From Bradyrhizobium sp. dw_411 (lineage in GTDB: Bacteria; Pseudomonadota; Alphaproteobacteria; Rhizobiales; Xanthobacteraceae): DNA of 64,000 nt. This document shows positions 42,308 to 50,536 of the stretch, piece by piece. Numbering within the stretch: the first letter of the stretch is position 1; each line of letters starts with the position of its first letter. Made by a program: the position numbers and the translations under genes. Under the pieces are notes generated by a model, which made no database searches, was not told the DNA's origin, and saw nothing but the letters and a program-made list of their open reading frames with translations. The DNA lies in the NCBI RefSeq assembly GCF_018449695.1, contig NZ_JAAVUY010000016.1, positions 62,001 to 126,000 on the forward strand, given 5' to 3'.

Positions 42308-42962
42308 AAGATCGCTCCTCCGCGTGACCATATCCCGCCATCCGGCCCATCACATTCTCGATCTCGTCGCGAGGCAACAGCGGCGGCGTGCCGATCTGGA
42401 GGCAGCCGTGATATTGCCGCGCCAGGGTTTCGACTTCGACCGCGAGCCACATCGCTCTGTCGAGCGAGGCGCCGACCGCGATCATGCCGTGATGCGCCAG
42501 CAGGCAGGCCGATCGGTCTTCCAGCGCAGCGACGGCGTGTTGCGACAGTTCTTCGGTGCCGAACGTCGCATAGGGCGCGCAGCGGATGGTGTCGCCGCCG
42601 GCGCAGGCGATCATGTAATGCACGGCCGGTATCGCCATGCCCATGATCGCCAGAATGGTGGAATAAGGAGGATGGGCGTGGACCACCGCGTTCACTTCAG
42701 GCCGCGCTTTGATTATATCGCGGTGAAAGCGCCATTCGCTGGAGGGGCGCTGGTTAGTCTCGACCGTGCTGTCGAGCTTCATGAACACGATCTGCTCGGG
42801 CTGCATGGTTTCGTAGGGCGTGCCGGTCGGTGTGATCAGCAGGCCGTCCTCGTGGCGCAGGCTGATATTTCCCGAGGTGCCCTGGTTGATGCCGAGGCTG
42901 TTCATGCGCAGGCAGGCGTCGATGATGGATTGGCGCTTCACCCGGTCGTTCATGGCTGGCAT
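42294..42962 (-). CDS. Class II aldolase, candidate DHAP-shunt aldolase
   Basis: A 222-residue class II aldolase/FucA-fold enzyme: LGINQGTSGNISLR, the catalytic Glu in SSEWRFHRDI, the Zn ligands in VVHAHPPYS and the later LLAHHGM. It is divergent from mtnP-mtnA (95 bases between starts). In Rhodospirillum and some E. coli an aldolase of this class (Ald2) with MtnP and MtnA converts methylthioadenosine or 5-deoxyadenosine to DHAP and an aldehyde; no mtnB/C/D genes are here, so that role fits better than the classic methionine salvage dehydratase. AAGGAAAG precedes ATG 42962. The C-terminus is built from the adjoining palindromic repeat, so the natural last residues may be lost. Confidence 0.82.
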   Translation of the reverse strand: MPAMNDRVKRQSIIDACLRMNSLGINQGTSGNISLRHEDGLLITPTGTPYETMQPEQIVFMKLDSTVETNQRPSSEWRFHRDIIKARPEVNAVVHAHPPYSTILAIMGMAIPAVHYMIACAGGDTIRCAPYATFGTEELSQHAVAALEDRSACLLAHHGMIAVGASLDRAMWLAVEVETLARQYHGCLQIGTPPLLPRDEIENVMGRMAGYGHAEERSCRMG

Positions 42963-43057
42963 CAACTTTCCTTGCAGAGAACAATGGTTGATTATTGCCC
43001 CGCAATATAGTCGAACATTCGCAGGCTTGCGAACCTGAAACAGAGTTGGAATACCTC

Positions 43058-43933
43058 ATGACAAAGGCCGTACTCGGCATTATCGGCGGCTCCGGCATCT
43101 ACGATCTGCCGGGCCTGGAAGATGCCCGCGACGAGGTGATATCAAGCCCTTGGGGCGAGCCGTCGGCGGCGCTGCGCCGGGGCAGCATCGCGGGCCTGCC
43201 GATCGTGTTTTTGTCGCGGCACGACAAGGGTCACCGGCTGTCGCCATCCGACATCAACTACCGCGCCAATATCGATGTGCTCAAGCGCGCTGGTGTCACC
43301 GACCTGATTTCGCTGTCGGCCTGTGGTTCCTTCAAGGAGGAATTGCCGCCCGGCACCTTTGTCATGATCGATCAATTTGTCGATCGGACGCATAAACGCG
43401 AGAGTTCGTTCTTCGGCCGGGGCTGTGTCGCGCATGTGTCGATGGCGCATCCGGTGTCGCCACGATTGTCGCAGCATCTGGCCGCCGCGGCCGAAGCCGA
43501 GGGCATCGCATTCGCGCGCGGCGGGACTTATGTCTGCATGGAGGGGCCGCAATTCTCGAGTCTGGCCGAGAGCCTGACGTACAAAGGCCTTGGCTATTCG
43601 GTGATCGGCATGACCAACATGCCCGAAGCCAAACTCGCCCGCGAGGCCGAGATTTGTTACGCCAGCGTCGCGATGGTCACCGATTTCGACTGCTGGCATC
43701 CGGATCATGACGCGGTCACGGTGCAGGACATCATTCGCGTGCTGAACTCGAACGCCGAAAAGGCGAGGGGCCTGGTCGCGCGTCTGGCGAGGGACTTTCC
43801 GCGTGAGCACGAGCCGTGCCCTGTTGGTTCCGACCGCGCGCTGGACACGGCCCTGATCACAGCGCCGGAAGCGCGCGATCCGGAACTGCTGAAAAAGCTC
43901 GATGCGGTAGCCGGACGGGTGTTGCGCGCATGA
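43058..43933 (+). CDS. mtnP: S-methyl-5'-thioadenosine phosphorylase
   Basis: A 291-residue nucleoside phosphorylase: [15 protein letters not shown] at the start, [20 protein letters not shown] for phosphate/nucleoside binding, [11 protein letters not shown], and [19 protein letters not shown]. It splits methylthioadenosine (and probably 5'-deoxyadenosine) with phosphate to adenine and the ribose-1-phosphate product used by MtnA. ATG 43058 matches the family start; the in-frame extension to 42995 is non-coding. Its TGA overlaps the mtnA ATG (ATGA), so the pair is translationally coupled. Confidence 0.94.
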   Translation: MTKAVLGIIGGSGIYDLPGLEDARDEVISSPWGEPSAALRRGSIAGLPIVFLSRHDKGHRLSPSDINYRANIDVLKRAGVTDLISLSACGSFKEELPPGTFVMIDQFVDRTHKRESSFFGRGCVAHVSMAHPVSPRLSQHLAAAAEAEGIAFARGGTYVCMEGPQFSSLAESLTYKGLGYSVIGMTNMPEAKLAREAEICYASVAMVTDFDCWHPDHDAVTVQDIIRVLNSNAEKARGLVARLARDFPREHEPCPVGSDRALDTALITAPEARDPELLKKLDAVAGRVLRA

Positions 43934-45033
43934 AGGTCGATGGACGCCATATCCGCAGCATCTGGGTCGAGCCTGATGGCGTTTCGGTTCGCGCGATCGA
44001 TCAGCGGCGGTTGCCGCATGAATTCGTGGTCGCCGATATCGCCGACTGCGACGCGGCGGCGGAAGCGATCCGCTCGATGCTGGTGCGCGGTGCGCCCCTG
44101 ATCGGCGCCACGGCTGCATATGGTGTGGCGCTGGCGATGCGCGCCGATAGCTCGGATGCGGCGCTGGCGCGGGCCTATGACAGGCTGATCGTCACACGCC
44201 CCACCGCAATCAATTTGAAATGGGCTCTGGAGGAGATGCGCAAGGCGCTCTCGCCGCTGCCGCCTTCGGCGCGCGCGGCCGCAGCCTTTGCGCGCGCCGG
44301 CGAAATCGCCGAGCAGGATATCGAGATCAACAAGAGTATCGGTGCGCATGGCCTCGCGGTGATTGAAAAGATCCGCGCGAAGAAGGCCAACAACCGGATC
44401 AACGTGCTGACCCATTGCAATGCCGGCTGGCTCGCGACGGTCGATTGGGGGACGGCGACCGCGCCGATCTACATGGCGCACGATCGCGGCTGGGATGTGC
44501 ACGTCTGGGTCGACGAAACCAGGCCCCGTAATCAGGGCGCCTCGCTGACGGCCTGGGAGCTTTCGCATCACGGTGTGCCGCACACCGTGATCCCGGACAA
44601 CACCGGCGGCCATCTGATGCAGCACGGCATGGTCGATCTGGTGATCGTCGGCACTGACCGGGTCGCCGCCAATGGCGACGTCTGCAACAAGATCGGCACG
44701 TACTTGAAGGCACTCGCCGCGCACGACAATGAAGTGCCGTTCTATGTCGCGCTGCCGTCGCCGACGATCGATTTTTCGGTTTCTGACGGAAAGAAAATTC
44801 CGATCGAACAGCGCGACGCCGACGAAGTCACGATGATGCGGGGACGCACGGCGGACGGCCGGATCGAAACGGTGCGCGTGGTCGCGGAAGGATCACCAGT
44901 CGCCAATTACGCGTTCGACGTCACGCCGGCGCGACTCGTGACGGGATTGATCACCGAACGCGGGGTACTCGCTGCGGATCGCGCCGCGCTGGCCGGAGCG
45001 TTCCCCGAGCGGAACCAAAAACAGGTTCCCTGA
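43930..45033 (+). CDS. mtnA: Methylthioribose-1-phosphate isomerase
   Basis: A 367-residue MtnA (eIF2B-like fold): [17 protein letters not shown], the active Cys in [36 protein letters not shown], and the catalytic Asp in [19 protein letters not shown]. It converts methylthioribose-1-phosphate (or the 5-deoxy analogue) to the ribulose-1-phosphate, the substrate of the aldolase encoded divergently. Start overlap with mtnP fixes the ATG at 43930. Confidence 0.95.
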   Translation: MKVDGRHIRSIWVEPDGVSVRAIDQRRLPHEFVVADIADCDAAAEAIRSMLVRGAPLIGATAAYGVALAMRADSSDAALARAYDRLIVTRPTAINLKWALEEMRKALSPLPPSARAAAAFARAGEIAEQDIEINKSIGAHGLAVIEKIRAKKANNRINVLTHCNAGWLATVDWGTATAPIYMAHDRGWDVHVWVDETRPRNQGASLTAWELSHHGVPHTVIPDNTGGHLMQHGMVDLVIVGTDRVAANGDVCNKIGTYLKALAAHDNEVPFYVALPSPTIDFSVSDGKKIPIEQRDADEVTMMRGRTADGRIETVRVVAEGSPVANYAFDVTPARLVTGLITERGVLAADRAALAGAFPERNQKQVP

Positions 45034-45266
45034 TAATTTCGAGTTGGATCAACTGCTTGTCGCCGGAGTGATATTTTGACCATAGCGCCGAAAGCGGCTG
45101 AATTTACCCAGGTTGTGGCGCGATATCACCTCGCGAGTGCGCTGTTTGGGCAACAGCCGTCGAGATTCGTTGAATTCCGAATACCGGAACCGTCGGAGAG
45201 TCTCGATTGAGCTAGGATTGGTTGAGGAATCCGGTATTTTCCCGTCGATTGTTGAGGGACAAATTC

Positions 45267-46088
45267 ATGTTCAAAAAATTCACTGCTGCGCTGGCGGTTG
45301 CTGCCGGTGTATTTGCCGGCACCGGCCTGGCATCCGCGGCGGATCTGGGGGCGGTGCCCTACAACAAGACGCCGGCCTATATCACCCCTGTCTACGATTG
45401 GTCGGGAGCCTATGCCGGCGTGAACGTCGGATACGGGTGGGGTCGATCTTCGGATACCTCCACACTTGGTACGCCCCCTGTGTTTACCGATAGCGTCAAC
45501 GCCAGGATGAACGGCGTCAGTGGTGGCGCTCAGATCGGCTATAATTTGCAGATGCAAAACTGGCTTGTGGGTCTGGAGGGAGACATTCAGGCCACCGGTC
45601 AGAGCAACAGCCATTCCTACACCTGCGCGGCCGGTGTTTGCACAACGACGCTGCTCGGCGGTATTTTTCCGATCCCTGGTCCGGCGGTTTCGGCGACTGA
45701 AACGCAGCGCATCGATTTTTTTGGAACGGTGCGGGGGCGTGTCGGTCTCGTGGTCGTACCAACAGTTTTGCTGTATGCGACCGGTGGTCTTGCTTACGGA
45801 CAGGTTGATGCCGACAGCACACTTTCCGGCGCGACCAGATCGCAAAACTACAAACTGGGATGGACCGCGGGCGGCGGCATCGAGGGTGCGATCGGCGGCG
45901 GCTGGACGGCCCGGCTCGAATATCTGTATCTCGACCTTGGCAAGGTTTCCGGCACGTTTACATCGAACCTGGCCGACCCCACCGGCACCACGGCGCTGGT
46001 CGGCGGCTTCAGTTCACGCATCACGGACAATATCTTGAGAGTCGGCGTGAACTACAGATTTGGCGACCCGGTGATAGCCAAGTACTGA
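45267..46088 (+). CDS. Outer-membrane beta-barrel protein (Omp31/RopB-like)
   Basis: A 273-residue protein with a signal peptide (FKKFTAALAVAAGVFAGTG, cut at SAA-DL) and an eight-strand barrel of the Omp31/opacity type: DWSGAYAGVNVGYGWG, GGAQIGYNLQMQNWLVGLEG, RGRVGLVVVPTVLLYATGG, ARLEYLYLDLG, and the terminal strand NILRVGVNYRFG followed by a short tail. It is a major-type surface protein in this family. TTGAGGGAC precedes ATG 45267, and a strong intrinsic terminator follows, so it is a single-gene unit. Confidence 0.92.
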   Translation: MFKKFTAALAVAAGVFAGTGLASAADLGAVPYNKTPAYITPVYDWSGAYAGVNVGYGWGRSSDTSTLGTPPVFTDSVNARMNGVSGGAQIGYNLQMQNWLVGLEGDIQATGQSNSHSYTCAAGVCTTTLLGGIFPIPGPAVSATETQRIDFFGTVRGRVGLVVVPTVLLYATGGLAYGQVDADSTLSGATRSQNYKLGWTAGGGIEGAIGGGWTARLEYLYLDLGKVSGTFTSNLADPTGTTALVGGFSSRITDNILRVGVNYRFGDPVIAKY

Positions 46089-46138
46089 ACTGCAAGTACT
46101 GGGCTGTCAGGTTTAAAAAAACAGGTTTCAAAAACGGA

Positions 46139-46162
46139 AGCCCGGCTTGGTGCCGGGCTTTT
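46139..46162 (+). terminator. Intrinsic terminator of the outer-membrane protein gene
   Basis: AGCCCGGC-TTGGT-GCCGGGCT, a perfect 8-bp stem, is preceded by an A-run and followed by TTTTG. It lies 51 bases past the stop and might serve both directions, since the CoA transferase gene converges on it. Confidence 0.9.
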
Positions 46163-46208
46163 GTTTGGCTGCTGTTGATGTGGCTTTCGGAAGTGGGCGC
46201 GAGTTGCC

Positions 46209-47402
46209 TCACACCACCTTGGCTTCGCGCAAGCCGTCAATCTCACTGGTGCTGAAGCCGAACTCGGCCAGCACTTCGTTGGTCTGCTCGCCGAATTCCG
46301 GCGGCGCCGCCACCATCTTGCTCGGGGTTCGCGACAGCGTGAACGGCTGGCCGACGAGGCGGATGTGACGGTTCTCGGCATTGGGCACGTCCTGCGCGAT
46401 GCCCAGATGCTTGACCTGGTCGTCCTCGAACATCTGGTCGATCGAATAGATCGGCCCGCAGGGCACGCCGGCGGCGTTGAGCTCCGTGACCCAGGTCTCG
46501 GTGCTCTTCTTGGCGGTCAGGACATTGATTTCCTTGTTGATGGCGTCGCGGTTCTTCGAGCGCGCCGCCGAGGTGGCATAATCGGGATTGGTGATCATCT
46601 CGGGCGCGCCGAGCGCCTGCGCGCAGCGTTCCCAGATCCGCCCGCCGGTGGTGGCGATATTGATATAACCGTCCGAGGTCTTGAACACGCCGGTCGGAAT
46701 ACTGGTCGGATGGTTGTTGCCGGCCTGCTTGGCGACGTCCTTTTCCATCAGCCAGCGCGCGGCCTGGAAATCCAGCATGAAGATCTGCGCCTGCAACAGC
46801 GAGGTCTGCACCCACTGGCCTTCGCCGGAGACGTCGCGCTCCAGCAGCGCCGTGAGGATGCCCATCGCGCAGAACAGGCCGGCGGTGAGATCCGCCACGG
46901 GGATGCCGACGCGCATCGGCCCTTCGCCCGGTGCGCCGGTGATCGACATCAGCCCGCCCATGCCCTGGGCGATCTGATCGAAGCCCGGACGCTTGTGATA
47001 GGGGCCGTCCTGGCCGAAGCCGGAGATGCTGCCATAGACGATGCGCGGATTGACCTTGCGCACGCTCTCATAATCGATGCCGAGCTTGTCTTTGACGTCG
47101 GGCCGGAAATTCTCGACAATCACGTCGGCCTTGGCGGCGAGACGCATGAACACTTCGAGCCCCCTCGGATCCTTCAGGCTGAGCGCCATCGCGCGCTTGT
47201 TGCGGTGCAAATTCTGGAAGTCGGCGCCACGGCGGGGACCGCCGAGCTGTTCACCGCCGGCTTCCCCCAACAGGGCATCGATCTTGATGACATTGGCGCC
47301 CCAGTCCGCCAACTGCCGCACGCAGGTCGGGCCCGCCCGGACGCGGGTGAGATCGAGCACGGTAAAGCGGGACAGGGCCTGTGAGGCGCGCGGAAAGGAC
47401 AT
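46209..47402 (-). CDS. CaiB/BaiF-type (family III) CoA transferase
   Basis: A 397-residue CoA transferase: VLDLTRVRAGPTCVRQLADW at the start, IVENFRPDVKDKLGIDYE, and the catalytic Asp142 in RPGFDQIAQGMGGLM. It moves CoA between carboxylic acids by way of aspartyl-CoA anhydrides. The substrate is unknown and no linked dehydrogenase is present. The ATG is the first in frame and fits the family start; the ribosome-binding site is a modest GGAG. It is convergent with the outer-membrane protein gene. Confidence 0.92.
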   Translation of the reverse strand: MSFPRASQALSRFTVLDLTRVRAGPTCVRQLADWGANVIKIDALLGEAGGEQLGGPRRGADFQNLHRNKRAMALSLKDPRGLEVFMRLAAKADVIVENFRPDVKDKLGIDYESVRKVNPRIVYGSISGFGQDGPYHKRPGFDQIAQGMGGLMSITGAPGEGPMRVGIPVADLTAGLFCAMGILTALLERDVSGEGQWVQTSLLQAQIFMLDFQAARWLMEKDVAKQAGNNHPTSIPTGVFKTSDGYINIATTGGRIWERCAQALGAPEMITNPDYATSAARSKNRDAINKEINVLTAKKSTETWVTELNAAGVPCGPIYSIDQMFEDDQVKHLGIAQDVPNAENRHIRLVGQPFTLSRTPSKMVAAPPEFGEQTNEVLAEFGFSTSEIDGLREAKVV

Positions 47403-47896
47403 TCAGAAAACTCCGGTAGAGATCAGGCGGGGCGATCATGGTGCGGGCGCACCATCGCCGAAACCGCGCCTCTTGTCATGCGGCAGCGCATCGGATTCTG
47501 ACCCTGCAAGCCAGCTATCCGTTTTCGCGAATTCGGGCGCCCAAGGCGCTGGAGCAGGGGCGGAGAGGGGAATGGAGCGGGTTCCAAAGCAGCGGCCCAA
47601 GCTCGATCCCGAGTAACACGCAACGCGAACTAACCAACGCGCTCATAGCGTCTCTTGCGTTGGCGATCTTCACTCGATAGCAACATGGATTCAAACCAGA
47701 TGTTTGTTTCCCATATCTATAGGGCAACGAAAGGCAATGACCGCCGGTGCATCAGAGCAAGGGGCATTTCCGCTCCGTTGACAGCCGGGCGAGCGAATGT
47801 TTCCTTGAAACCGGCGAAAAACCGCCCGGCTCCGGACAGTAGTGGATAAACCTGTCGGCGCAGCACCATGACTTCCATAGCGTTGGGAACGTTCCG
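47403..47896. other. Divergent intergenic region before the glycan-type cluster
   Basis: No credible gene in these 494 bases. They separate the CoA transferase from the TylF-like gene and should hold both promoters. No palindromic repeat of the families above is present. Confidence 0.4.
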
Positions 47897-49216
47897 TTGT
47901 TCAAAGATAAGCCAGATAGCGAAGACACGACTTTTTTAAACTGGACCGAGCGGCGCTTATATAAACGGCTATTCACTCCAAGCGCCACTTTCGATGAAGC
48001 CCTTCGGTTTTACAATTCGGTCGCCGCAGATGGACGGCCTTTCCCGAAGGCGTGGGAGATCAGGGTCCTGGAGTTGGGGGTGGCTGCTCACCCCGATCGT
48101 CAGGACATGCGCGAACGTTTGGAATCCTTGCGCGCTGGAGAGGGCAAGGCAGCCCTGTCTGCGGCCGAGGCAAAAGCGCTCCTCGAAGTGGCGAACCGTC
48201 TGCCGACCGAAGGCTTGACGGATGAGGAGAAAATCCAGCTCGTCCTGCTTCTCGATGGCAAAAGCGGCCTGACTGAAGGGCTGCAGCTTTATTCGTCATT
48301 AACCGAGCGCGGCATTTCGTTCCGACCGGAATGGGAAGAAAAAGTTTTAGAGCTCTCTTTGGCAAATGAGCCGGAGCGCGTGGACACCCTTGGACGCTAC
48401 CGTCAGGTTCTGCTGATATTGGGCAAGCCTGTGCCGGCCGACATCGAACGCCGTTACGGCGAACTGACGCTCAAGGAAGAGCATGGTTTCGATCATCAAC
48501 AAGCGGCTTTTCAGTATCATGGAAAAACCGGACTGAAGGATACCGATCCCGAATTTCGCGTACTTGCCGAGCGTGTTCGAGCATTTTCCATGACCTCGTA
48601 TGAGCGGATGCATGCGCTCTACCAGGCGGTCGACTTTATCGAGCGGGCAGCAATCCCCGGGGCCATTGTTGAATGCGGTGTCTGGAGAGGCGGCAGCATG
48701 ATGCTGGTCGCTCATCGCTTGTTGGCCCTGGGACGCACGGATCGCGACCTTTATCTGTTCGACACCTATGAAGGACTGCCACGTCCCGACGAGACAAAGG
48801 ACGTGGACGTATGGGGCAACCGAGCTATCGATGGCTGGCTTCCCCGTCAAACCAGCGAAGAGAGCAGCCATTGGGCCGAGGCCAGCCTGGAAGATGTACG
48901 CGCCAATATTCTTTCGACAGGCTATCCGGAGGAGCGGTTGCATTTTGTCAAAGGCATGGTCGAGCGGACCATTCCGGATGGAGCTCCGCCGGATATTGCC
49001 TTGCTACGCCTTGATACCGATTGGTACGCATCGACCAAACATGAAATGGAGCATCTTTTCCCGCGTCTGGCCCGCAATGGAATATTGATCATCGACGATT
49101 ACGGCCATTTCGAAGGTGCGCGTCAGGCCGTGGACGAATACATTTCCGCGCACGATCTGCCGCTGCTGCTTAACCGTATCGATTATAGCGGACGGCTGGC
49201 CATCAAGACCGGTTAG
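47897..49216 (+). CDS. TylF/MycF-like O-methyltransferase with helical N-terminal extension
   Basis: A 439-residue protein. The C-terminal half (about residues 205-435) is a macrocin-O-methyltransferase-like SAM enzyme: AIVECGVWRGGSMMLVAHRL, DLYLFDTYEGLPRPDE, and the metal-binding LRLDTDWYAST with LIIDDYGH. The N-terminal 200 residues are helical repeats of unknown role. In surface-glycan clusters such enzymes O-methylate sugars. The start is a TTG with GGGAA upstream; no ATG lies in frame before residue 70, so the exact start is uncertain. Confidence 0.82.
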   Translation: MFKDKPDSEDTTFLNWTERRLYKRLFTPSATFDEALRFYNSVAADGRPFPKAWEIRVLELGVAAHPDRQDMRERLESLRAGEGKAALSAAEAKALLEVANRLPTEGLTDEEKIQLVLLLDGKSGLTEGLQLYSSLTERGISFRPEWEEKVLELSLANEPERVDTLGRYRQVLLILGKPVPADIERRYGELTLKEEHGFDHQQAAFQYHGKTGLKDTDPEFRVLAERVRAFSMTSYERMHALYQAVDFIERAAIPGAIVECGVWRGGSMMLVAHRLLALGRTDRDLYLFDTYEGLPRPDETKDVDVWGNRAIDGWLPRQTSEESSHWAEASLEDVRANILSTGYPEERLHFVKGMVERTIPDGAPPDIALLRLDTDWYASTKHEMEHLFPRLARNGILIIDDYGHFEGARQAVDEYISAHDLPLLLNRIDYSGRLAIKTG

Positions 49217-49288
49217 GTCGGGACCGGCGGTCCATGGCCTGAGCCCAATGTGTCGCGATCGCGGTCCGGTCGCGCGCAGGATCGCGAG

Positions 49289-50173
49289 CTAACGCGGGGA
49301 AATCCGCCGCCGCACGCCTTGCGTCAGCCGGGAAATCCAGACGCGCGTTAAATCCACAAAGCTCACAGAATCGAAAGAAAGGCTTGTTCCGTAGTGAACG
49401 TCCGCATTTGTTGGCATGCGCACGAGGTCGCTTTGCACGATCTTTTCAAAAGCTGGATCGATCGAGAGTGAGGTCGAGGTTTCCATCGGTACGCGGAACG
49501 GATCGGAAGAGGTGCGTCTGTAGACCACCTCGACTCCGACGTCGGTGAAGGTCGCATTCCTGTAGCCCATGGTCTTTAATGCATCGGGAACGGCGTGCTC
49601 CGCGCCCAGCGTGACTTCCTGCAGCAGCAACGCATACCGGTTCGCGGGCAGGACGGTGCTGAAGAAAAGCGGATCATAGCGATACAGCGCGTGGTTCAGA
49701 TACCCAGCCATCGGCAGGTCGTGATAGCAAACGCCATTGATTTTCGTCAGCGTGTGGATGGTCTGGAACGCCCGGAGCTGGTTGAAGACATGCTCCGTCG
49801 TGCCGAGATTGATGACCAGATCGAACTGCTCGATCAGACCCGGGCCGGGCTCGTGAATATTCAGATCGAACAGAATGGTATTGGTGGCGTGGAAAATATC
49901 GAGCGCCTTGTACTGAAAACCCGCCAGCAGGAGCAGGTCTCCGAGAAATCCGTTGTCGGCAATTTTTTGAAGAGCTTCCGGCGGCACATCTTCCGGTCGT
50001 TTGGCCCCGGGAAACCGATCGGCATAAAAGGAAAGAAAAGCACGGGAAGCCTGCTGGTCCTTGTCGCCAAACAGCTGGGTTGCGCCGATGTCGCAGATGC
50101 TGCTCCCCGGGGGCAAGGCTCCCGTCGCGGTGAGATGCTTCAGCCGTTCAAGGGTCTTTGGAGACGATCCCAT
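49289..50173 (-). CDS. Methyltransferase-like protein of the glycan region
   Basis: A 294-residue protein. SSICDIGATQLFG and FDLVINLGTTEHVFNQL read like a class I SAM-methyltransferase core (motif I, then motif IV with 'TTEHV'), though the glycine-rich loop is unusual. The C-terminus (SRLTQGVRRRISPR) is basic. GAGAAGGATATGCC precedes ATG 50173. Its target is probably a sugar or lipid carrier, by context only. Confidence 0.6.
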   Translation of the reverse strand: MGSSPKTLERLKHLTATGALPPGSSICDIGATQLFGDKDQQASRAFLSFYADRFPGAKRPEDVPPEALQKIADNGFLGDLLLLAGFQYKALDIFHATNTILFDLNIHEPGPGLIEQFDLVINLGTTEHVFNQLRAFQTIHTLTKINGVCYHDLPMAGYLNHALYRYDPLFFSTVLPANRYALLLQEVTLGAEHAVPDALKTMGYRNATFTDVGVEVVYRRTSSDPFRVPMETSTSLSIDPAFEKIVQSDLVRMPTNADVHYGTSLSFDSVSFVDLTRVWISRLTQGVRRRISPR

Positions 50174-50536
50174 GGCATATCCTTCTCGAGCCTCAGAGGG
50201 ATAGGCCTCCGGTTTCTCGGTCAATCTGCGCTTGCATCCGCGCACCCCGGTGGGGGACACGCCCTGCGATGGCGACGACAAAACGTCGCGGCGAATTAGC
50301 CCTCCGAATTGCCACGCCGTCTCTCATTCTGCAATAGAAGCTTGGCCGGGACTTCGGACGCCGAAGCACTAGACTTTGGGCAGGGAAGCTGTAAGCGATG
50401 CTTCCGTGGCCCGGAATAAGAGCAATGGCGCCGCCGATTATGTGATATTTGGCCGTGTGGGCCGGTTCCGGCGGGAAGCGGCCCGCTCTTGTCCCGCAGC
50501 AATAAATCTGCAAGCCCGAGGATGCGGATCCCAGAG
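50174..50536. other. Divergent intergenic region
   Basis: These 363 bases lie between the divergent methyltransferase-like and glycosyltransferase-like genes. I see no gene and no strong palindrome; promoters for both are expected here. Confidence 0.4.

Noticed and set aside
46365-47384. 339-codon plus-strand frame
   Set aside because: Antisense to the CoA transferase, whose catalytic motif and start are clear.
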